From assembly GCA_017391435.1 (NCBI GenBank), contig JAFOYS010000113.1, positions 1 to 6,166 of the forward strand: a DNA stretch of 6,166 bases. Direction: 5' to 3'. The notes beneath the pieces are model-generated. The model had not been told where the DNA came from, did no database searches, and saw nothing but the letters and a program-made list of their open reading frames with translations. Shown piece by piece: positions 1 through 6,025 of the stretch. The DNA comes from Alistipes sp. (GTDB taxonomy: Bacteria > Bacteroidota > Bacteroidia > Bacteroidales > Rikenellaceae). The position numbers and the translations under genes were made by a program. How positions within the stretch are numbered: the stretch's first letter is position 1; each line of letters opens with the position of its first letter.

Positions 1-1675
1 ACACCGGAGTACATACAAACGCGCGGTTTGCAGTTGTTCCAATCTTCAAGAAACCAGAGCGAGCACAGATAGCGCCAGTCTTGCTAGCAATCCATCCCCA
101 ATCCTTAACACCCATCTCGTCAATAAGACCAGCAAGAGTGTTAAACAGACCAATCTCAGTTCCGCCGTCTACAGTATAGTAACCACTGTTGCTTGCCGTA
201 ATCTCACCTCTAACATCTACTCCGTCAAAAGATGTCAATGTATTACGATCTGTACGAGAGATACCCGCTGCACGAGCACCACCCTCACCAGCATAGACAA
301 GACCCGCAAAGTTCTCAAAGACAATCATATCGCCCGCCTTAGCGTTTGTAGTAACCACATTTCTCTTATCCGCAACAGGAGCCATAGTTGTTACCTGAAC
401 AGGCTTTGTGTTAGAGTAGTTGTCTGTAATATTTGTAACCTTTGCGTAGTAAGATGTCGCAGGTTCAAGACCTCCAAATACAAAGCGTGGAGGGCAAGTA
501 GTTGCATTGAACAACGCCTTATTATCTGCCAAATTCATCTGCACAGGGCTAACACTTACAACAAGATCTGTACAAGCCTCGTCACGATAGAGGGCAACTT
601 TGTACTGCTTTGTGATATCTACAGAATAATTAGCATTCGGATTTGGAACAATCTGGTTAATATATGGGATATTAGCCTCAGTGATTGTCCAACCGATAGC
701 AATAGTAGAGTCAGTAACACGCACTGCACGAATATTTAATTTTGGATCAACCTCTGGTTCTGGATCTGGATCTGGCTCAGGAACAACACTACCGAGGTTA
801 TAGTAATACTCACCCTGCTTAATATTCTCAAGGTCAGCAACCTGCACAAAATCCTCTACAGAGAGCTTTACGGTATATACCTCACCAGCCTCAAACTTCT
901 GATCTGGCTTGTAGCAGAATGTATAGACACCCTCGTCTGTCAGCACTGCATAGGTAACCTTACCCGTAGCGCTCTTAAAGTCTACAGCTGCAACAGTCGC
1001 CCATCCATCAGCCGAACGGCCACCCTTAACAGGATTTGTAAAGGTCAGAGTCAAACTCTTGCTGTCAACATCCGAAACTATTCCCGACTCAAGATTTACC
1101 AAACCCTTACCAGCAATAGCAACATCGCTTGTCATAGTAACGGCGTTGATAGTACGCTCCTGAGGCAGTGTAATATCGAACTTAACCATTGCTGCTGCAG
1201 GAGATACAACAACCTGATCACCCTCATCAGTAGAACCGACAAGCAGAATCTTATCATTGAGGTTAGTACCACGAGCAGCGGCAAAGCTCTGCTCAGCAGG
1301 GATGGTCATTGACAATTTACCACCGTTCAGAGTGGTTGAAGATGCTGGATAGAGCAGATAGATTGAGTTTTTTGTAGCCTCCAAAGTACCTGTAAAAGTT
1401 CCCGTCACGCTACCCTGACCACGCTTGATGGAGAATGTAGCACTCTTTGCAAGGTCAGTCACAACGACCTTATCGCCGCTGCTCCAGAACATTGAACTCT
1501 CGCCATTTGCACCAATAAGCGCACTTGCGCGGGTAGTGCAATCAATTGTAGCAGTAACCTGAGTCAGTGCTGTTGGAGTCACTACTGGCTCCTGCTCGTC
1601 AACCTCACCACCGCCCTTGGTACACGCTACAACAAATAGCGACCAGATAAGCGGCAAAATTAGAATTTTCTTCAT
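1..1675 (-). CDS. Fimbrillin-like, FN3-containing surface lipoprotein (partial, 3' end outside window)
   Basis: Reading the minus strand from the ATG at 1675-1673, the frame is open for 558 codons and leaves the window without a stop. Residues 1-18 form a lipoprotein signal peptide (MKK start, hydrophobic core, lipobox VVAC with Cys18), followed by a flexible stretch rich in Gly and acidic residues. Residues about 45-290 resemble the Bacteroidota fimbrillin-like fold: a TTRAS motif at 47-51, then W-x2-GD-x-VVV, a YLLYPAS strand, and a TIPAEQ motif. A Pro/Asp/Glu linker (about 298-310) leads to a fibronectin type III-like domain (about 311-430, with GLEPATSYYAKV). From about residue 447 (GDMIVFENF, later DWGW at 525-528 and GFLKIG near 541) a further domain begins. 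It resembles the C-terminal beta-sandwich domain of uncharacterised Bacteroidota surface proteins. I infer an outer-membrane-anchored, perhaps glycan- or matrix-binding protein; the ligand is unknown. There is no Shine-Dalgarno sequence, and the upstream leader is A/T-rich. Frame and signal peptide are certain; domain names come from pattern recognition. [Confidence was not given in the original answer; 0 is a placeholder required by the schema.]. Confidence 0.
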   Translation of the reverse strand, partial: MKKILILPLIWSLFVVACTKGGGEVDEQEPVVTPTALTQVTATIDCTTRASALIGANGESSMFWSSGDKVVVTDLAKSATFSIKRGQGSVTGTFTGTLEATKNSIYLLYPASSTTLNGGKLSMTIPAEQSFAAARGTNLNDKILLVGSTDEGDQVVVSPAAAMVKFDITLPQERTINAVTMTSDVAIAGKGLVNLESGIVSDVDSKSLTLTFTNPVKGGRSADGWATVAAVDFKSATGKVTYAVLTDEGVYTFCYKPDQKFEAGEVYTVKLSVEDFVQVADLENIKQGEYYYNLGSVVPEPDPDPEPEVDPKLNIRAVRVTDSTIAIGWTITEANIPYINQIVPNPNANYSVDITKQYKVALYRDEACTDLVVSVSPVQMNLADNKALFNATTCPPRFVFGGLEPATSYYAKVTNITDNYSNTKPVQVTTMAPVADKRNVVTTNAKAGDMIVFENFAGLVYAGEGGARAAGISRTDRNTLTSFDGVDVRGEITASNSGYYTVDGGTEIGLFNTLAGLIDEMGVKDWGWIASKTGAICARSGFLKIGTTANRAFVCTPV

Positions 1676-1718
1676 ATTAGATAGATTTTAAGTTGTTGCT
1701 TACTTTGCTTTTAACAAG

Positions 1719-1750
1719 CAAAGGTAGTGATTTTTTGTAAAAATTACAAA
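1719..1750 (-). promoter_or_regulatory. Promoter of the lipoprotein gene (Bacteroidota -33/-7 type)
   Basis: On the minus strand, TTTG (plus-strand 1747-1750) is followed after exactly 20 nt by TACCTTTG (plus-strand 1719-1726). This matches the Bacteroidota housekeeping consensus TTTG-N19-21-TAnnTTTG. Transcription would begin near 1712, giving an A/T-rich leader of about 35-40 nt before the ATG at 1675. It overlaps the promoter of the divergent feoAB gene. Confidence 0.8.
1734..1750. promoter_or_regulatory. 17-bp palindrome shared by both -33 elements; candidate operator
   Basis: TTTGTAA (1734-1740), spacer AAA (1741-1743), TTACAAA (1744-1750): a perfect 7-bp inverted repeat. Its outer TTTG/CAAA bases are the -33 elements of the two divergent promoters. 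A protein bound here could block or balance both genes, so this is a reasonable operator candidate. Part of the symmetry follows from having two facing promoters, and the region is A/T-rich, so the regulator and even the function remain inferred. It does not match the classical E. coli Fur box. Confidence 0.35.
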
Positions 1751-1765
1751 TTTTTACTATCTTTG
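1734..1765 (+). promoter_or_regulatory. Promoter of feoAB (Bacteroidota -33/-7 type)
   Basis: TTTG at 1734-1737 and TATCTTTG at 1758-1765 are separated by 20 nt, a full match to TTTG-N19-21-TAnnTTTG. Only seven bases lie between the -7 element and the ATG at 1773, so the expected start of transcription falls on or within a few bases of the start codon. A weaker candidate -7 (TTACTTTG, 1700-1707) has no matching -33 element, and I do not prefer it. Confidence 0.8.
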
Positions 1766-1772
1766 CACTGTT

Positions 1773-4130
1773 ATGCGTCTATCGGAGCTTAAAACAGGCC
1801 AGAGTGCCACAGTAGTAAAGGTACTGGGACACGGAGGATTCCGCCGCCGAATTATGGAGATGGGATTTGTTCGTGGCTCCGCTGTAACAGTTGTGCTCAA
1901 CGCCCCGCTGAAAGACCCTATTGAGTATCAGATTCTTGGGTATAACATATCACTACGCCGCAGTGAAGCTCAGATGATAGAGGTGATAACTGAAGCCGAA
2001 GCTATCGAGCGACTCAAGGCTCAGATTGAGCAGGTAGACAGCCAGACAGACCGAAGCGTTGAGGGTATAATCACAAAGCGAAAAAGGCACATAAACATAG
2101 CCCTTGTCGGCAATCCAAACAGCGGCAAGACCTCCCTATTTAACCGCATTGTCGGTGCCCGAGAGCACGTGGGTAATTACAGCGGAGTGACTGTAGATGC
2201 AAAGACGGGTAGGTACAACTATCACGGCTACGAGTTCCACATAACCGACCTTCCTGGTACATATGCCCTCTCTGCATACTCTCCAGAGGAGAGGTATGTC
2301 CGTAGCCACCTTGCTCAGAACAATCCCGATGTGATTCTGAATGTCATATGCTCCTCAAACTTGGAGCGCAACCTATACCTGACAACCGAGCTTATTGATA
2401 TGAGCCAGAATATGGTTGTTGCGCTCAATATGTACGATGAGCTTGAGCAATCTGGCGACACTTTAGACTACGAGCTTCTTGGACAGATGTTAGGAGCGCC
2501 AATGATTCCTATCGTCTCGCGCACAGGTAGAGGTGTAGAGCAGTTGTTAGAGACAATTATTGCCGTATACGAGGGCACAGAGCCTCGTTCACGACATATT
2601 CACATAAATCAAGGTATTGTAGAGCATAGCGTTAGCAAGTTAGGCGCCGTGCTCAAGGCTTGCCGAGAGTCTCTACCAAAGTGTTTTCCTCCGCGATATT
2701 TTGCAATGAAGCTACTTGAAGCAGACCGTGAAGTTATTGCGATGTTAGAGCACCTACCAGACTTCCAGAGTTGGATGGAGGTGGTTAAAAGCGAGCAGGA
2801 TCACCTCAAGTACGATCTTGACAGCAGTGAGGATATTGAGACCACATTTGCCAACCAGAAGTACGGGTTTATCTCTGGCGCATTAAGAGAGACATATCAT
2901 CGCCACAGAGAGAATAGACGAGATATGTCTTACTACATAGATGAGATTGTGACTCACAGAATCTGGGGCTACCCTATCTTTATTCTCATTATGTGGGCGA
3001 TGTTCTACTGCACATTCAGCCTTGGAAAGTATCCTCAGCAATGGTTAGAGGCGGCCGTTTCGCTGTTGAGCGATGGCCTGAACGCCATTCTGCCGAGTGG
3101 AGTTATAAAAGATCTTGTTATTGACGGAATTGTTGGTGGCGTAGGTAGCGTGATTGTATTTCTGCCTAACATTATGATTCTCTACCTCTTCATATCCTTT
3201 ATGGAGGACTCTGGATATCTTGCACGCGCAGCATTTATTATGGACAAGGTGATGCACAAGATTGGGCTACACGGAAAGTCATTCATACCTCTTGTTATGG
3301 GATTTGGATGTAATGTTCCTGCAGTAATGGCTACTCGCACCATTGAGAGTCGCAGCTCAAGGCTCATCACCGCGTTAATAGTCCCATTTATCTCTTGTAG
3401 CGCAAGGTTACCTATTTATATACTATTCCTTGGAACATTCTTTGGTAGCAGTTCAGCAACTCTACTCTTTGGGCTGTATCTTGTCGGTATTCTTGTCGCT
3501 ATTATCACTGCGCGACTAATGCGCCGCATAAACGCTATTACGGACCAGACACCGTTTGTAATGGAGCTACCTCCATACCGCATACCAACTGCAAGAGCGA
3601 CACTATCTCATATGTGGGAGAAGTGTGCACAGTATCTTCGTAAAATGGGTGGACTAATCTTAGCAGCCTCTGTTGTAGTATGGTTTTTAAGCTACTTTCC
3701 ACAGCAGGAAGAGGGTCAGACAAAGCAACAGCACTACGAGAATTCATATATCGGACAGATTGGTAAGGCCTGTGAGCCTATATTCAAGCCTTTAGGTCTT
3801 AATTGGAAGAGCAGTGTTGCTCTTGTCACCGGCATACCAGCCAAGGAGATTATGCTCAGCACTATCGGTGTTCTCTATACTGACAACCAAGCAGATAGCG
3901 CTACTGAGAGCGAGAATCTCCACGCTCGCCTTGTAAAGAGTGGAGATTTTAACAAAGCCTCCGTTCTGGCGTTGCTCATCTTTACGCTACTATACTTTCC
4001 TTGTCTGGCAACTATATCTGCAATCAGTTCTGAGTATGGTAAAAAGTGGGCATTAGCCTCTGTTCTCTACTCTACGACTGTAGCTTGGGTGCTGGCATTT
4101 ATTGTTTACCGCATTGTCCTACTGATATGA
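1773..4130 (+). CDS. feoAB: FeoA-FeoB fusion, ferrous iron transporter (785 aa)
   Basis: Inner-membrane Fe(II) importer with a GTPase domain. Residues 1-72 are a FeoA (SH3-like) domain (LSELKTGQSATV, then GGFRRRIMEMGF). A linker of mixed charge leads to the FeoB G domain: G1 GNPNSGKT 113-120, G2 Thr140 in YSGVTVD, G3 DLPG 159-162, G4 NMYD 219-222, and a G5-like SRTG at 249-252. The cytosolic helical region (about 270-390, including PPRYFAMKLLEAD) precedes a membrane part from about 398 to the C-terminus. This holds the family signatures GFGCNVPA (510-517), PFISCSARLP (538-547), GIPAKE (687-692) and YFPCLAT (741-747), with Cys513, Cys542 and Cys744 in the expected core positions. All catalytic G motifs are intact, so I call it functional. 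FeoA-FeoB fusion is known in Bacteroidota. The start at 1773 keeps the complete FeoA domain; the frame is open upstream only to a stop at 1728 and has no ATG there. The TGA overlaps the next ATG (ATGA, 4127-4130), indicating translational coupling. Confidence 0.97.
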   Translation: MRLSELKTGQSATVVKVLGHGGFRRRIMEMGFVRGSAVTVVLNAPLKDPIEYQILGYNISLRRSEAQMIEVITEAEAIERLKAQIEQVDSQTDRSVEGIITKRKRHINIALVGNPNSGKTSLFNRIVGAREHVGNYSGVTVDAKTGRYNYHGYEFHITDLPGTYALSAYSPEERYVRSHLAQNNPDVILNVICSSNLERNLYLTTELIDMSQNMVVALNMYDELEQSGDTLDYELLGQMLGAPMIPIVSRTGRGVEQLLETIIAVYEGTEPRSRHIHINQGIVEHSVSKLGAVLKACRESLPKCFPPRYFAMKLLEADREVIAMLEHLPDFQSWMEVVKSEQDHLKYDLDSSEDIETTFANQKYGFISGALRETYHRHRENRRDMSYYIDEIVTHRIWGYPIFILIMWAMFYCTFSLGKYPQQWLEAAVSLLSDGLNAILPSGVIKDLVIDGIVGGVGSVIVFLPNIMILYLFISFMEDSGYLARAAFIMDKVMHKIGLHGKSFIPLVMGFGCNVPAVMATRTIESRSSRLITALIVPFISCSARLPIYILFLGTFFGSSSATLLFGLYLVGILVAIITARLMRRINAITDQTPFVMELPPYRIPTARATLSHMWEKCAQYLRKMGGLILAASVVVWFLSYFPQQEEGQTKQQHYENSYIGQIGKACEPIFKPLGLNWKSSVALVTGIPAKEIMLSTIGVLYTDNQADSATESENLHARLVKSGDFNKASVLALLIFTLLYFPCLATISAISSEYGKKWALASVLYSTTVAWVLAFIVYRIVLLI

Positions 4131-5317
4131 TTCAATTAGCTGTTATTGTGGTAGTTACCACGCTTGCAACTCTATTTCTTGGTCGTTATATCTTCCATCA
4201 ACTCTCTGACCCTTGTCGTGGTTGCAGCAGCAAGGAGTGTCAAGGATGTGCGCGTGCTAAAAAGGTTGCAATTATCGGTACACAGGGAATACCAGCTCGC
4301 TATGGAGGCTTTGAGTCGCTTGTAGAGAATCTTGTTCAGAGCAGTTCAAATATAGAGTATACCGTCTTTTGCAGCTCAAAAGATATGCCCACCCGCCCAT
4401 CTGTTCACAAAGGCGCGAGGTTGCTGTACATACCGCTTAGAGCAAATGGCGCACAGAGTATTCCGTACGACATTATCTCCCTTTTTAGAGCTATGGGTGG
4501 CTACGATACGGTGCTAATTCTTGGTGTCTCCGGCGCAATATTTCTTCCAATTTTTCGTCTTATCAGCAGGGCTAAAGTTGTAACAAACATTGACGGTCTT
4601 GAGCACCGCCGTCAGAAGTGGGGCGCGGCAGCTCGCTGGTTTTTGCGTCTATCAGAGAGCATTGCCGTAAGGTTCTCCGACACGATTATTTCAGACAATA
4701 AAGGCATAGCAGATTATGTAACTGAGACATACAAAAAAAACTCTGAACTAATTGCCTACGGAGGAGACCATACGATGCAAAGTCTGCCATTAAACAAACA
4801 ACTGCAAATACTTGATAGATACAATGTTAAAGCTAACGAATACGCCTTTGCACTGTGTCGCATTGAGCCTGAAAACAACTGTCACATAATACTTGAGGCA
4901 GCGGCAAAAAGTGGCACTCGCCTGCTCTTTGTCGGCAACTGGAATCGTAGCGAATATGGCAAGGAATTGGTCGCTCGTTACACGACTTACAGCAACATAA
5001 CGATGCACTCTCCAGTATATAACCTTGACGAACTGTTTGCGCTGAGAAGCAACGCCTCAAGATACCTTCACGGCCATAGTGCTGGTGGCACAAACCCGTC
5101 GCTTGTAGAGGCTATGTTTTTTGGTCGAGAGATTGTTGCATATAATGTTGTCTACAATCGCGAGAGCACCTTTGGCAAGGCGATATATTTTGACAATGCA
5201 GACTCTCTTGCAGCAATTCTCGCCACCCCAGCAGCAGAGAACACCACTCTTGCCGCTTTAGCCCAGAAGCACTACACTTGGGCTACTATCCGCAACAAAT
5301 ACGAACAATTGTTTTGA
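4127..5317 (+). CDS. FeoB-associated Cys-rich membrane module fused to a DUF1972/GT4-type glycosyltransferase (396 aa)
   Basis: I choose the ATG at 4127, which overlaps the feoAB stop, over an in-frame ATG at 4046 that would lie 85 bases inside feoAB. From 4127 the protein starts MIQLAVIVVV, a typical opening of the small FeoB-associated Cys-rich proteins encoded after feoB. One membrane segment (about 4-24) is followed by C30-x2-C33-x4-C38-x2-C41 and a basic ARAKK. Directly after this, with no stop and no in-frame start codon, comes a complete GT-B glycosyltransferase of the DUF1972 / rhamnosyltransferase-like GT4 type. Its motifs are VAIIGTQGIPARYGGFES (47-64), NIDGLEHRRQKW (154-165), SDTIISDNKGI (184-194), YGGDH (211-215), FALCRIEPENN (241-251) and HGHSAGGTNPSLVEAM (315-330, Glu328 in the nucleotide-sugar-site position). 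The GT part (about 350 residues) is close to the length of stand-alone members, which normally begin at the KKVAIIGTQ site. The likely product is a membrane-tethered cytosolic sugar transferase; donor and acceptor are unknown. The Cys cluster could bind metal or form disulfides. Module identities are confident; the role of the fusion is inference. Confidence 0.9.
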   Translation: MIQLAVIVVVTTLATLFLGRYIFHQLSDPCRGCSSKECQGCARAKKVAIIGTQGIPARYGGFESLVENLVQSSSNIEYTVFCSSKDMPTRPSVHKGARLLYIPLRANGAQSIPYDIISLFRAMGGYDTVLILGVSGAIFLPIFRLISRAKVVTNIDGLEHRRQKWGAAARWFLRLSESIAVRFSDTIISDNKGIADYVTETYKKNSELIAYGGDHTMQSLPLNKQLQILDRYNVKANEYAFALCRIEPENNCHIILEAAAKSGTRLLFVGNWNRSEYGKELVARYTTYSNITMHSPVYNLDELFALRSNASRYLHGHSAGGTNPSLVEAMFFGREIVAYNVVYNRESTFGKAIYFDNADSLAAILATPAAENTTLAALAQKHYTWATIRNKYEQLF

Positions 5318-5343
5318 GATTTATTCAAAAAGCACTATCTTTG
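5313..5343 (+). promoter_or_regulatory. Promoter of ssrA, overlapping the stop codon of the upstream gene
   Basis: TTTG (5313-5316), 19 nt, then TATCTTTG (5336-5343) fits the Bacteroidota consensus. The -33 element shares bases with the TGA stop (5315-5317) of the glycosyltransferase gene. Transcription should begin near 5350, a few bases before the mature tmRNA 5' end at 5358, which would then be made by RNase P. I see no terminator between the upstream gene and ssrA, so operon read-through into ssrA is possible. Confidence 0.8.
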
Positions 5344-5357
5344 CACCACTTACAATC

Positions 5358-5757
5358 GGGGGTGACCGGTTTTGACAGCAGGTAGAATTTGATTGTAAGC
5401 ACGCCGAGCATTGTGTGGGGTCTCGTAAATCGCAACACTCAAACTACAAATGGCAATAATAGCTATGCACTCGCTGCTTAATTTTCCAGGAAAATTAGCT
5501 TAATTGATGCACACAAGGTTTGCGTCAACGAGTATCCCGAGCGCTTGTCCCGCTCTCTGACAAGTTGTTCATATGGGGTATCATCAATGGAGGGATAGTG
5601 CAATATGTGTCTCGGTTATTGTGCGAAATTTAGAGGCTGGGGTTAGGATCTTGGCTGTTGTCTGCCGAATCTTAACAGGAGGATTAAACGACAACTAAGC
5701 GTGTAGAAAGCTCTTGGGTTCCTTGTTTGGACGCGAGTTCGACTCTCGCCACCTCCA
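5358..5757 (+). ncRNA. ssrA: Transfer-messenger RNA (tmRNA), ssrA, 400 nt
   Basis: tmRNA acts with SmpB to rescue stalled ribosomes and tag the unfinished protein for degradation. The tRNA-like part is clear. The 5' GGGGGTG (5358-5364) pairs with CACCTCC (5750-5756), with G-U at the third pair, the alanine identity element. The T arm is GCGAG-TTCGACT-CTCGC (5733-5749), and A5757 is the discriminator. CCA is not encoded (CTT follows), so it must be added after transcription. CGAG (5405-5408) and CTCG (5422-5425) lie where the first pseudoknot stem is expected, before the tag frame. The tag stop codon sits in an 8-bp hairpin, TAATTTTC-CAG-GAAAATTA (5479-5497), as in the helix that ends the tag region of other tmRNAs. 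The one-piece order (5' acceptor, tag, 3' acceptor) shows it is not a permuted two-piece tmRNA. A strong terminator follows. Confidence 0.97.
5452..5481 (+). other. tmRNA tag-peptide reading frame (GNNSYALAA, stop TAA)
   Basis: GGC at 5452 starts the frame GGC AAT AAT AGC TAT GCA CTC GCT GCT TAA, encoding GNNSYALAA. The YALAA ending is the universal degradation signal. The tag resembles the Bacteroidales tags that I recall as GETNYALAA and GENNYALAA. The resume codon is set by analogy with these tags; the end and the stop are certain. Confidence 0.9.
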
Positions 5758-5761
5758 CTTC

Positions 5762-5788
5762 AAAAGACGGATTTAATCCGTCTTTTTT
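5762..5788 (+). terminator. Intrinsic terminator of ssrA
   Basis: AAAAGACGGAT (5762-5772), loop TTA, ATCCGTCTTTT (5776-5786) form an 11-bp perfect stem, and the T run continues to 5788. It begins five bases after the tmRNA 3' end. The A run on the opposite side could also let it work for transcripts from the right. Confidence 0.93.
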
Positions 5789-5840
5789 CGTTTCGGCGGC
5801 TCGGTCGCTTAACCGGTGGCGGTGTGGCATAGTTATCTGC

Positions 5841-5961
5841 GGTGTATATTTTGCAGGGTTGCTGCGCAACCATATCTTGTGTTTGAATTTTTGTTTAGAG
5901 CAGAGCTCTAACTGTAAATTCCAACACAATATAACGACTGCGTCGTCTGCAAAATCACACC
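5841..5961. other. Possible folded element: outer stem enclosing three hairpins
   Basis: GGTGTATATTTTGCAG (5841-5856) can pair with CTGCAAAATCACACC (5947-5961) as 9 bp plus 5 bp around a small internal loop. Inside lie three hairpins: GGTTGC-TGC-GCAACC (5857-5871), TTAGAGC-AGA-GCTCTAA (5895-5911) and ACGAC-TGC-GTCGT (5934-5946). The first begins at the base after the outer left arm, and the last ends at the base before the right arm, giving a cloverleaf-like layout. This is a hand-drawn pairing and could be partly chance. Copy 2 of the repeat lacks the left arm. Confidence 0.4.
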
Positions 5962-6017
5962 TTGCTCTGCTCAAACCTGCGGCGGTCACTCGACTCTCTA
6001 CATCTTCTATTGTTCGC
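5876..6017. repeat. Direct repeat, copy 1 (142 bp)
   Basis: Starts CTTGTGTTTGA and ends CTATTGTTCGC, followed by an 8-bp spacer TTCCTTTG and then copy 2. Compared with copy 2 it has five substitutions (5887, 5920, 5941, 5956, 6013) and one extra base in 5902-5904. It contains two small hairpins: TTAGAGC-AGA-GCTCTAA (5895-5911) and ACGAC-TGC-GTCGT (5934-5946). The family is not one I recognise. Confidence 0.93.
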
Positions 6018-6025
6018 TTCCTTTG

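Noticed and set aside
1676..1772. Riboswitch or structured leader upstream of feoAB
   Set aside because: The promoter lies directly against the start codon, leaving no transcribed leader that could hold one.
3045..3747. Three short minus-strand open frames inside feoAB
   Set aside because: They lie wholly within a highly conserved transporter gene, have no recognisable domains, and have no promoters I could see.
4046..4126. Longer version of the glycosyltransferase fusion starting at an ATG at 4046
   Set aside because: It would overlap the conserved end of FeoB by 85 bases, and its extra 27 residues look like an out-of-frame reading. The ATG at 4127 gives the typical ATGA coupling and the normal start of the accessory family.
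4246..4260. ATG at 4246 as a separate start for the glycosyltransferase
   Set aside because: It is out of frame with the glycosyltransferase and meets TAA after four codons, so it cannot rescue the idea of two separate genes.
4790..5093. Two short minus-strand open frames inside the glycosyltransferase
   Set aside because: They are antisense to conserved GT motifs and show no independent evidence of coding.
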